The notes below the pieces were generated by a model. It had not been told where the DNA came from. It worked only from the letters and a program-made list of their open reading frames with translations, and searched no databases. 64,000 nt of DNA from UBA1562 sp041653955. Lineage in GTDB: Bacteria; Omnitrophota; Gorgyraeia; Gygaellales; Profunditerraquicolaceae. The position numbers and the translations under genes were made by a program. Below are positions 57,817-64,000 of this stretch, in pieces; the stretch's first letter is position 1; the number at the start of each line of letters is the position of its first letter. Where the stretch lies: NCBI GenBank assembly GCA_041653955.1, contig JBAZEH010000004.1, positions 6,802 to 70,801 on the forward strand. The letters run 5' to 3'.

Positions 57817-58134
57817 ATGAAATTATTACCCGTCATCATATTTATCATAGTAATAGTCGTAGTATGGCTGGCCCGCAGCGTAAAGGCGGGGAAGGCGCAG
57901 ATCCTCTCGGATGAAAGAAGGCAAAAAGAGCGCCTTGAGGCAGAAAAGAGGAAGAACCGCCTGGCAGAAAAAGATATGCTTGAGCAGAAGGAGTTAAGCA
58001 AACACCGCTCAGAGGTCTTTGAGGCAGAACGTAAGGCTTCGGAAGAGAGGAAAATCAGAGAAGACGAATTAAGGCGCAAGATAGCGGAAAGAAAGAAACA
58101 CGCGCAGGAAGAGCAGAAGCAAAATGGACTATAA
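57817..58134 (+). CDS. Small membrane-anchored coiled-coil protein
   Basis: A 105-aa protein: transmembrane helix KLLPVIIFIIVIVVVWLA at the N-terminus, then about 85 residues of Lys/Glu/Arg-rich helix (DERRQKERLEAEKRKNRLAE) likely forming a coiled coil. No family recognised. Overlaps the next gene by 11 nt. Confidence 0.65.
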   Translation: MKLLPVIIFIIVIVVVWLARSVKAGKAQILSDERRQKERLEAEKRKNRLAEKDMLEQKELSKHRSEVFEAERKASEERKIREDELRRKIAERKKHAQEEQKQNGL

Positions 58135-58501
58135 TATGGTTATACTGGTAAGGCTGCTGGGGGCAGCTATAGCGGCTTGTTCTATCATATATCTGATAAA
58201 CCCGGAGGCTATGAAAAAATATATGCTTTTCTGGATAACGGGGAGAATGATCTTCGCCGGGGCTATCCTGGCTATTTCAATAGGCATTATCCTCCTGATT
58301 GCCGCCCCGCGATGCCGGCTTGCCTGGTTTGTGAACCTGATGGGTTTTCTGTCAATTATCAAGGGGCTCTATATTTTTACCTTCGGGCAAAAAAGCCTGA
58401 CATCTATGCTGAACTGGTGGATATCAAAACCGGCGGCGGCACTGCGTATAGTCGCCATCCTGGAATTGGCGCTGGGCATACTGTTCATATACTCCGCGTA
58501 A
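58124..58501 (+). CDS. Small integral membrane protein, unknown function
   Basis: A 125-aa protein with about four transmembrane segments (VILVRLLGAAIAACSIIYLI, MIFAGAILAISIGIILLIAA, AWFVNLMGFLSIIKGLYIF, ALRIVAILELALGILFIYSA). Start overlaps the coiled-coil gene, so they are probably co-expressed. No family recognised. Confidence 0.65.
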   Translation: MDYNMVILVRLLGAAIAACSIIYLINPEAMKKYMLFWITGRMIFAGAILAISIGIILLIAAPRCRLAWFVNLMGFLSIIKGLYIFTFGQKSLTSMLNWWISKPAAALRIVAILELALGILFIYSA

Positions 58502-58520
58502 AAAATATGAGGGAGGGTTT

Positions 58521-58973
58521 ATGCTGATAAAAGATATAATGGCAAAGAATGTTATCACGGTTAACCCCGAAATGGATATCCACGAATTGGCAAAATTATT
58601 TATGTCTAAGAATATAAGCGGCGCTCCCGTAGTAGATAAAGGCGGAAAATTACTGGGGGTCGTGAAGGAAGAAGGGGTTATCTTCCAGGATAAGAAAGTC
58701 CATCTTCCGACCTTTATCAATCTTTCTTTCGGTTTCCTCGCCTTGGGGACCAAAAGATATGATGAAGAGATCAAAAAGATCACGGCAAGCAAAGTATCAA
58801 GCATTATGGAAAAAGACACGCTTACCATTACCCCCGAAATGGATATAGAAGATGCCGCTACTTTAATGATAGAAAAAGATGTTTATTACCTGCCCGTGCT
58901 GGATAACGATAAAGTAGCAGGCGTTATCACAAAAAAAGATATTGTCCGCGCCATCGCCAAAGGAAAAACCTGA
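58521..58973 (+). CDS. CBS-domain pair protein
   Basis: A 150-aa protein of two CBS motifs: MAKNVITVNPEMDIHELAKL and SIMEKDTLTITPEMDIEDAA, ending VAGVITKKDIVRAIAKG. Such pairs bind adenine nucleotides and act as regulatory sensors. GGAGGG lies upstream of the ATG. No partner is evident. Confidence 0.92.
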   Translation: MLIKDIMAKNVITVNPEMDIHELAKLFMSKNISGAPVVDKGGKLLGVVKEEGVIFQDKKVHLPTFINLSFGFLALGTKRYDEEIKKITASKVSSIMEKDTLTITPEMDIEDAATLMIEKDVYYLPVLDNDKVAGVITKKDIVRAIAKGKT

Positions 58974-58977
58974 CCGC

Positions 58978-58995
58978 TTAGGGGTCTGTCCCTAA
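58978..58995 (+). repeat. Short GGG-TCCC palindrome after the CBS gene
   Basis: TTAGGG (58978-58983) pairs with CCCTAA (58990-58995) around GTCTGT. The TAGGG...GTCCC content links it to the palindromes at 26514 and 30463, but it is short. Confidence 0.4.
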
Positions 58996-59015
58996 ACAAA
59001 CCTGCGGCATAAAAT

Positions 59016-60425
59016 ATGATTATTATATTTATTCTGATAAGTTTTGCGCTTGGTTACGCGATAGCGGCATGGTATCAGCCGAAAAAATCCCTATCTCCCA
59101 AAGTAGCGCCGCCGCAAGAAACCCCGGCCCCGCCCCCCGCCCCATCTTGTTTAGAGGATAAGATATGGTATGAATCAGAGCTGGATTTCCTGTTCAAATT
59201 CAATGAAAAACTTTCTTTAAATCTTACCTTTCAGGGCGTAGTGCAATGTATTACAGAAGCCGCGCACAATTTCCTGCCGATCGAGCGCGCCGCGCTCCTT
59301 GTATGGGATAAAAATTCACAAAATCTTACGCTTGCCTGCTCTGCCGGGTGGGACCGCGGCCGCGGCCAGGGGCCCCTGGTAGTGGGCCTGGACAGCATCT
59401 CCGGGCTTGTGATACGCAACAGGGATGTGCTGCTTGTGCCGGACCTGGCCCAGGAAGAATACCTGAATAAACTGAAAAAAGAAGATTTTTTACAGAAATC
59501 ATTTATCAGCGCGCCGATTATATATAACGAAGAGGTTTTAGGCGTATTGCATGTCTGCGATAAGAAGACGCCGGGGCCTTTCACGCAACGGGAGGTTTCG
59601 GTAGTGTTGAATATCGTCCGTATGGGCGCTATCGCTATGCAGAATGTGCGGCTCTACGAACAGGTCCGCAAAGAAGCGGAAGAATTAAAGATCGCTTACG
59701 ATGAATTAAAAGAGATGCAGGATAAGCTGATCCAATCAGAGAAACTCAAAGCGATCGGCCATTTGGCAAGCGGGGTAGCCCACGATATGAGAAATCCCCT
59801 GGGGATCATAATGCAGGGGGTTGTTTATCTGGAGCAGATAATACCTCCGGGGGCAAAAGAGCCGCGCGAGACCTTATCCATGCTCAAGGATAGCGTGGAA
59901 AGGGCGGACAAGATAGTTATCTCGCTTCTGGATTTCTCAAGGGCTACTAAGCTGGAATTACAACCGGAACAGATCGGCCCCATACTGGAGAACTCCTTGA
60001 ATCTGGTAAAAAAAGAACTGAAGGATATAGAAGTAACCAGCGAGATCCAGGAACGCCTGCCGATGGTTTCGGCAGATAAAAATAAACTGACCCAGGTATT
60101 CATTAACCTGTTCATAAACGCCTCCCACGCGATGCCCGCAGGAGGCAGGCTCTTTGTCCGCGGTTTCCTTAAAGAAGGCTGTTTTGAAGGTAAAGAGAAG
60201 GCCGTTGTTATTGAGATTGAGGACACGGGAACAGGGATCCCCGAAGAAAACCTCAAAGATATCTTCAACCCTTTTTTTACTACAAAGGGGCAGGGCAAAG
60301 GGACCGGCCTGGGATTATCTATAACCCAGACTATTATCAGTATGCACAAAGGGCTGATAGAGGTGAAAAGCCGGGTGAATAAAGGCGCTAAGTTTATAAT
60401 TACTTTAAGGGCTCTTAACGATTAA
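59016..60425 (+). CDS. GAF-domain sensor histidine kinase
   Basis: A 469-aa kinase. One N-terminal transmembrane segment, a Pro/Ala linker, a GAF domain (about residues 65-210, LTFQGVVQCITEAAHNFLPI), a helical linker, the H-box SGVAHDMRNPLGIIMQG, N-box NLFINASHAMPAGG and G-boxes IEDTGTGIPEENLKDIF and GTGLGLSI. It probably phosphorylates the response regulator that follows 43 nt later. Confidence 0.93.
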   Translation: MIIIFILISFALGYAIAAWYQPKKSLSPKVAPPQETPAPPPAPSCLEDKIWYESELDFLFKFNEKLSLNLTFQGVVQCITEAAHNFLPIERAALLVWDKNSQNLTLACSAGWDRGRGQGPLVVGLDSISGLVIRNRDVLLVPDLAQEEYLNKLKKEDFLQKSFISAPIIYNEEVLGVLHVCDKKTPGPFTQREVSVVLNIVRMGAIAMQNVRLYEQVRKEAEELKIAYDELKEMQDKLIQSEKLKAIGHLASGVAHDMRNPLGIIMQGVVYLEQIIPPGAKEPRETLSMLKDSVERADKIVISLLDFSRATKLELQPEQIGPILENSLNLVKKELKDIEVTSEIQERLPMVSADKNKLTQVFINLFINASHAMPAGGRLFVRGFLKEGCFEGKEKAVVIEIEDTGTGIPEENLKDIFNPFFTTKGQGKGTGLGLSITQTIISMHKGLIEVKSRVNKGAKFIITLRALND

Positions 60426-60468
60426 CGGCCGATTGGATCGGCGCGCGCTGTTGCGCTGGAGGGAGAGT

Positions 60469-60846
60469 ATGGAGAAAAAGAAAATACTGATCATTGACGA
60501 TGAGGAAAATTTTGCCAAGCTGGTTAAAAAGAACATAGAGCGGACAGGAGAATTTGAGGCATACACGGCAACAAACGGGGAGGATGGCCTGAAATTAGTC
60601 AGAGAGCTGAAGCCTGACCTGGTATTGCTTGATATGATAATGCCGGATATGGATGGCGCTGACGTTGCTACCCAAATAAGGGATGATGAAAGCATAAAGG
60701 ATACCTCCATTGTATTCCTGACCGCGATGGTAAGGCCGGATGAGACCGACCCCCGGATGGGCTTTACCAAAGGGTATTCTCTTGTATCAAAGACTGTAAC
60801 CGTAAAAGAACTTTTAGCGTGTATTAAAGAAAATATAAAATATTGA
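60469..60846 (+). CDS. Single-domain response regulator
   Basis: A 125-aa receiver with no output domain: IIDDEEN acidic pocket, phospho-acceptor in LVLLDMIMPD, Thr in IVFLTAMV and the lysine in SLVSKTVTV. ATG 60469 is preceded by GGAGGGAGAG; an upstream in-frame start at 60433 lacks such a site. It is paired with the histidine kinase. Receiver-only proteins act by phosphotransfer or protein contact. Confidence 0.92.
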   Translation: MEKKKILIIDDEENFAKLVKKNIERTGEFEAYTATNGEDGLKLVRELKPDLVLLDMIMPDMDGADVATQIRDDESIKDTSIVFLTAMVRPDETDPRMGFTKGYSLVSKTVTVKELLACIKENIKY

Positions 60847-60854
60847 GGTGAACT

Positions 60855-61343
60855 ATGAAAAAACTTATCTTATTAGCGCTGTTCGTATGCCTTCTACCCG
60901 TATCTTCCTATGCTATATCAAACAGCGATTTTGCCGCGGCTAAAAGCCAATTATCCTCTGCCTCCGCCACACTAACAAGTAGCCTGCTCCAGATATCAGG
61001 GATGCAGCAAGACGAGCAGGAAGCCCTCCAGGAGATAATAAATGAACTGGAGAACGGGGTACTTGCAATTCAAAGGTTCCTTGAATTGTCCGCTCTGCAC
61101 GGAGCAGGCGTATTATCCGCTTCATCGGAAGCAGTCGGGATACTTACAGAGGCATCGCTGGATGGTATTGACCTTCTAACCGGTATCCAGGAAGGGCTGC
61201 AGGCCCAATTAGGGATGCTCGTTGACGGAAAAGTAATAAATATCGTAGAAGAAAGTATAGCTGCTATTGAAAAAGCAATAAACGCACTTAAAACGTTTCA
61301 AAGCAGGCTTAGCGAATCAGAGGCAAAAAAATCCGGCGGATGA
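60855..61343 (+). CDS. Exported helical protein of unknown function
   Basis: A 162-aa protein with a signal peptide (KKLILLALFVCLLPVSSYA) and a soluble, mostly helical region rich in Ala, Ser, Leu and Gln (DFAAAKSQLSSASATLTSSL, then AIEKAINALKTFQSRLSESE). It starts 8 nt after the response regulator, probably in the same operon, and could be part of its signalling output or sensing. No family recognised. Confidence 0.7.
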   Translation: MKKLILLALFVCLLPVSSYAISNSDFAAAKSQLSSASATLTSSLLQISGMQQDEQEALQEIINELENGVLAIQRFLELSALHGAGVLSASSEAVGILTEASLDGIDLLTGIQEGLQAQLGMLVDGKVINIVEESIAAIEKAINALKTFQSRLSESEAKKSGG

Positions 61344-61381
61344 TCTTGGCAGATCACCCGATGCAAGATAAGGAGGGTAAA

Positions 61382-61489
61382 TTGATTGAACGAATGATAA
61401 AACATAAATACTTTTTTCATATTGTAACGCTTTTAGCCATTTTAAGCTCAACTCTCTTATTCATCGTTTTCAGCGGCTCCTCAAATTAG
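61382..61489 (+). CDS. Possible 35-aa membrane peptide
   Basis: A short frame starting at TTG 61382, 5 nt after AGGAGG (61371-61376): MIERMIKHKYFFHIVTLLAI, then LSSTLLFIVFSGSSN. It would be one transmembrane helix. The good ribosome-binding site is the main support; ATG 61394 is an alternative start. No homologue known to me. Confidence 0.4.
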   Translation: MIERMIKHKYFFHIVTLLAILSSTLLFIVFSGSSN

Positions 61490-61537
61490 CAAAAGGCATA
61501 ATCCAACCGCCAAAATCCCTGCCAGGCCTGTTTTTTA

Positions 61538-61565
61538 TTGACATCTTACGCGGCTATGTTATACT
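61538..61565 (+). promoter_or_regulatory. Promoter of the arsenic-type operon
   Basis: TTGACA (61538-61543), 16-bp spacer, TATACT (61560-61565). The palindromic operator begins 1 bp downstream of the -10 box. A CCAGGCCTG followed by TTTTTT just upstream (61522-61536) might end the preceding unit. Confidence 0.8.
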
Positions 61566-61566
61566 T

Positions 61567-61588
61567 GTTATGAACATCTGTTCATAAC
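61567..61588 (+). promoter_or_regulatory. Perfect 10-2-10 palindromic operator
   Basis: GTTATGAACA-TC-TGTTCATAAC, perfectly symmetric, covering the expected transcription start. The TGAACA-N2-TGTTCA core is the pattern of ArsR/SmtB-family 12-2-12 operators (SmtB, CzrA). A repressor bound here would block initiation. The first gene downstream, however, is a DUF134 protein and not an ArsR. Confidence 0.85.
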
Positions 61589-61604
61589 TAAAGGAGATAG
61601 ACCC

Positions 61605-61910
61605 TTGAGGCCTAAGAAGACAAGGTGGGTAAAGTGCGTGCCGGGGGAGCGGTGTTTCAAGCCCTTATGCAAGCCACTAAACAAATGCGAAGGGGTATAC
61701 CTTACCCTTGATGAATTTGAGGCGGTGCGCCTTGCCTCCATAGAAGGCCTGAAACAGCATGATGCCGCGAAGCTGATGAAGATATCAAGGCCGACATTCT
61801 CGCGCATACTCACTTCCGCCCGGAAAAAGATAGCAGACGGCCTGGTAAATATCAAGGCGATACGCATTGAAGGCGGATGCTGCAAAATAGGGGGGAAGAG
61901 AAAAATATGA
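61605..61910 (+). CDS. DUF134 helix-turn-helix protein, cysteine-rich
   Basis: A 101-aa DUF134 family member. The core LTLDEFEAVRLASIEGLKQH, then DAAKLMKISRPTFSRILTSA and KKIADGLVNIKAIRIEGG is the family's sigma-region-4-like helix-turn-helix. Six cysteines (C11, C17, C22, C28, C92, C93) flank it, a plausible metalloid-binding set. TTG start with AAGGAG 8 nt upstream. It heads an operon with an ArsP-type permease and ArsM, so it may be the arsenic-responsive regulator. That function is inference. Confidence 0.85.
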   Translation: MRPKKTRWVKCVPGERCFKPLCKPLNKCEGVYLTLDEFEAVRLASIEGLKQHDAAKLMKISRPTFSRILTSARKKIADGLVNIKAIRIEGGCCKIGGKRKI

Positions 61911-63079
61911 AAGAATGGAAAAAGTTTCTTTTTGTGCTAACCGCCTTCCTGGCCTGCTTTTACCTGCCGATAGAAAAGCTCTCCTTTAGCGGCCCGGTAT
62001 TTGAGGCGCTCGCGCTTGTCAAATGGTATGCCAGGGAGCATGTCATCTTATGCCTTGTCCCGGCGTTCTTTATCGCAGGCGCCATCTGCGTATTCGTAAG
62101 CCAGGCATCCGTAATGAAATACTTCGGCGCCAAGGCGAATAAATTCCTTTCATACAGCGTGGCTTCCGTCTCGGGTGCGATCCTTGCGGTCTGCTCCTGC
62201 ACGGTCTTGCCGCTATTTTCCGGCATATATAAAAGAGGTGCCGGCTTGGGCCCTGCGACAGCCTTCCTTTATTCCGGGCCTGCCATAAATATCCTGGCTA
62301 TAATCCTTACCGCCCGCATACTCGGCTGGCAGCTTGGCGTAGCAAGGGTAGTGGGCGCGGTGCTTTTCAGCATAATCATCGGCCTGCTGATGCACCTTAT
62401 TTTCCTGAAAGAAGAGAGGGCACGCCACGCAGAGGGGGATTTTAATGCAGGAGAAATAAAGGAGGCGCGCTCTTTAGGTAAAACCATCCTTTACTTCGCT
62501 TCAATGGTCGCCTTTCTGGTATTCGCCAACTGGGGTAAGCCCCTTGAAGGGGACCGCAGCATATGGGCGCTTATTTATCAGCTCAAATGGTGGATCTCGG
62601 CGGCCTCACTTGCAGGCCTGGCGTTTATGCTGGCAAGATGGTTCAAAAAAGATGAATTGAAGGAGTGGGTTTCTTCAACCTGGATATTCGCCCTGCAGAT
62701 ACTCCCTCTGCTTCTTGCCGGCGTACTCGTATCAGGGTTCCTTTTAGGAAGAGTGGGCCATGAAGGGATCATCCCCTCGCGCTTTGTTACGGAGCTTGTC
62801 GGAGGAAATTCATTAGGCGCGAACTTCTTTGCCTCCATAGTCGCCGCGTTTATGTATTTTGCCACCCTCACAGAAGTCCCCATACTTCAGGGCCTGCTCG
62901 GCGCGGGTATGGGCAAAGGGCCGGCACTGGCGCTACTTCTGGCAGGCCCGGCGTTAAGCCTGCCGAGCATGCTGGTTATACGCAGTGTAATAGGCACGAA
63001 GAAAACCGTTATTTACGTTACGCTCGTAGTAATAATGGCAACTATCTCCGGGATGCTTTTCGGCTTTATCGCCGGATAA
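61907..63079 (+). CDS. arsP: ArsP-type permease (PF03773)
   Basis: A 390-aa integral membrane protein from ATG 61907 (ATGA overlap with the DUF134 gene, GGGGG site upstream). It has about nine hydrophobic segments; AVCSCTVLPLFSGIYKRGAG and GPATAFLYSGPAINILAIIL form the first repeat, and FATLTEVPILQGLLGAGMGK with GPALALLLAGPALSLPSMLV the second. ArsP members export trivalent organoarsenicals. The ArsM downstream would make that substrate. Confidence 0.85.
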   Translation: MKEWKKFLFVLTAFLACFYLPIEKLSFSGPVFEALALVKWYAREHVILCLVPAFFIAGAICVFVSQASVMKYFGAKANKFLSYSVASVSGAILAVCSCTVLPLFSGIYKRGAGLGPATAFLYSGPAINILAIILTARILGWQLGVARVVGAVLFSIIIGLLMHLIFLKEERARHAEGDFNAGEIKEARSLGKTILYFASMVAFLVFANWGKPLEGDRSIWALIYQLKWWISAASLAGLAFMLARWFKKDELKEWVSSTWIFALQILPLLLAGVLVSGFLLGRVGHEGIIPSRFVTELVGGNSLGANFFASIVAAFMYFATLTEVPILQGLLGAGMGKGPALALLLAGPALSLPSMLVIRSVIGTKKTVIYVTLVVIMATISGMLFGFIAG

Positions 63080-63096
63080 CAAACAGAGGATAACGA

Positions 63097-63882
63097 ATGA
63101 AAAAGAAAGCCGAAGATATAAGGGATATGGTCAAAGAAAAATACGCGAAAGTGGCAAAACAGGGCTTTTCCTGCTGCTCTTCAAGCTCCTGCTGCGCGCC
63201 TGCAAATCAAGCCCGCGATATCAGCAAAACAATCGGTTACAGCGATAACGAGATAGATATCGTACCTGAAGGCGCTAACCTCGGCCTGGGATGCGGAAAC
63301 CCGGTCGCGCTCGCCTCATTAAAGGAAGGTGATATCGTCCTTGACCTGGGCAGCGGCGCAGGCTTTGACGCCTTCCTGGCAGCGCAGCGGGTCGGGAAAA
63401 CAGGCAGGGTTATCGGCGTAGATATGACAGAGGAGATGCTCAAGAAAGCCGAGGCAAACGCCAAGAAAGGCGGATATGATAATGTGGAGTTTCGCCTCGG
63501 TGAAATAGAAAAACTCCCCGTTGAAGATAATTCCATAGATATTATCATCTCAAACTGCGTGATCAACCTTTCTCCTGATAAAGAAGCGGTCTTCAAAGAG
63601 GCATACAGGGTATTAAAGCCGGCAGGCCGGCTGATGGTCTCGGACCTTGTCCTTATTAAAGAGCTCCCCGGGGAGCTCATAGATTCCATTGAGGCATATG
63701 TGGGGTGTATTGCCGGGGCCATCCATAAAGATGAGTATCTTGAAGCCATCAAAAGTGCCGGGTTTCGGGAGATAAAGGTGATAAGCGAATCAACCTATCC
63801 CGTAGATGCGGTATTTGACGGATTGGATGCCGCGCAGGACGCGGTATCAAGCATAAAAGTTTCCGCGATCAAGGAGGCGTAG
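63097..63882 (+). CDS. arsM: Arsenite methyltransferase
   Basis: A 261-aa SAM methyltransferase. N-terminal cysteines (C26, C27, C32, C33 in GFSCCSSSSCC), GLGCGNPVALASL, the SAM loop DLGSGAGFDAFLA, then SNCVINLSPDKE and AYVGCIAGAIHKDEY, which carry the two conserved catalytic cysteines of ArsM. It methylates As(III). Located between the permease and a thioredoxin-like gene, so the product can be exported and the disulfides recycled. Confidence 0.93.
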   Translation: MKKKAEDIRDMVKEKYAKVAKQGFSCCSSSSCCAPANQARDISKTIGYSDNEIDIVPEGANLGLGCGNPVALASLKEGDIVLDLGSGAGFDAFLAAQRVGKTGRVIGVDMTEEMLKKAEANAKKGGYDNVEFRLGEIEKLPVEDNSIDIIISNCVINLSPDKEAVFKEAYRVLKPAGRLMVSDLVLIKELPGELIDSIEAYVGCIAGAIHKDEYLEAIKSAGFREIKVISESTYPVDAVFDGLDAAQDAVSSIKVSAIKEA

Positions 63883-63883
63883 A

Positions 63884-64000
63884 ATGAAGATAGAGATATT
63901 AGGGGTCGGCTGCCCCAAATGCAAGCAATTAACCGCCAATGCCGAGGCTGTGGCAAGAGAGCTCGGCATTACTGTTGAAATAGCCAAGATAACCGATATC
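63884..64000 (+). CDS. Thioredoxin-like small redox protein, 5' part
   Basis: The gene begins at ATG 63884 and runs off the window end after 39 codons. MKIEILGVGCPKCKQLTANA contains a CPKC redox pair (C10, C13), as in the short TM0996/MTH895 thioredoxin-like family often found next to ArsP-type permeases. It probably supplies reductant for ArsM. An AAGGAGG site lies upstream. Confidence 0.88.
   Translation, partial: MKIEILGVGCPKCKQLTANAEAVARELGITVEIAKITDI

Overview
The window reads as a contiguous piece of a Gram-negative bacterial chromosome, most likely Candidatus Omnitrophota or a close PVC-superphylum relative. Three things point that way. A 90-residue protein at 48498 opens with MSIHPSLKSS, the signature of the Planctomycetes/Verrucomicrobia/Chlamydiae small basic protein family. 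Outer-membrane genes are present (GmhA, HldE-C, an LpxL-type acyltransferase, a TonB receptor, GspA/GspB). Genes are very tightly packed, often with ATGA overlaps. The taxonomic call is an inference; no database was searched. No insertion sequence, prophage or CRISPR array was seen.

1-14938: the S10/spc/alpha ribosomal protein superoperon, from the tail of rpsJ through rplQ, with secY, adk, map, infA, rpmJ and rpoA in the classical order. rpmD (L30) is absent. L17 has a long charged C-terminal tail. Two non-coding intervals carry hairpins: rpsJ-rplC, and three tandem 44-nt units before rpsC.

14959-23142: a central-carbon cluster: aspartate aminotransferase, LeuC-type and LeuD-type hydro-lyase subunits (with pilT wedged between them), an isocitrate-type dehydrogenase, malate dehydrogenase, dihydrolipoamide dehydrogenase, LipB and a free-standing lipoyl domain. 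It looks like a partial TCA/2-oxoglutarate module plus lipoate machinery without E1/E2 genes.

23161-31247: a glycolipid glycosyltransferase (probably starting at an ATT codon), an acyltransferase, a GT2 enzyme, Pcm and a membrane protein. A cobalamin block follows: CobO, a DUF6580-like membrane protein, a B12 riboswitch with terminator, a BtuB-like receptor and a TonB-like protein.

31274-42525: rpsU, then a long run of housekeeping genes (MEMO, DUF1844, Trm112, aroQ, M24 peptidase, efp, accBC, Asp23/AmaP, probable PPi-dependent pfk, heptose genes, ThiD2, thiC) and tRNA-Gly(CCC).

42565-61489: cell-envelope and signalling genes (NlpD-like, STAND-type ATPase, HIT, Dgt, HD-GYP, SPOR, SH3, M50 protease, aroB; gspA/gspB on the minus strand; PilZ, M48, radical SAM, RF-like protein, CBS, histidine kinase, response regulator) mixed with small proteins of unknown function.

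61538-64000: an apparent arsenic-detoxification operon with a strong promoter and a perfect 10-2-10 palindrome. It encodes a cysteine-rich DUF134 regulator, an ArsP-type permease, ArsM and a thioredoxin-like CPKC protein cut by the window edge. The unusual pairing of a Cys-rich DUF134 protein with an ArsR/SmtB-like operator is the most promising lead for an undescribed regulatory system.
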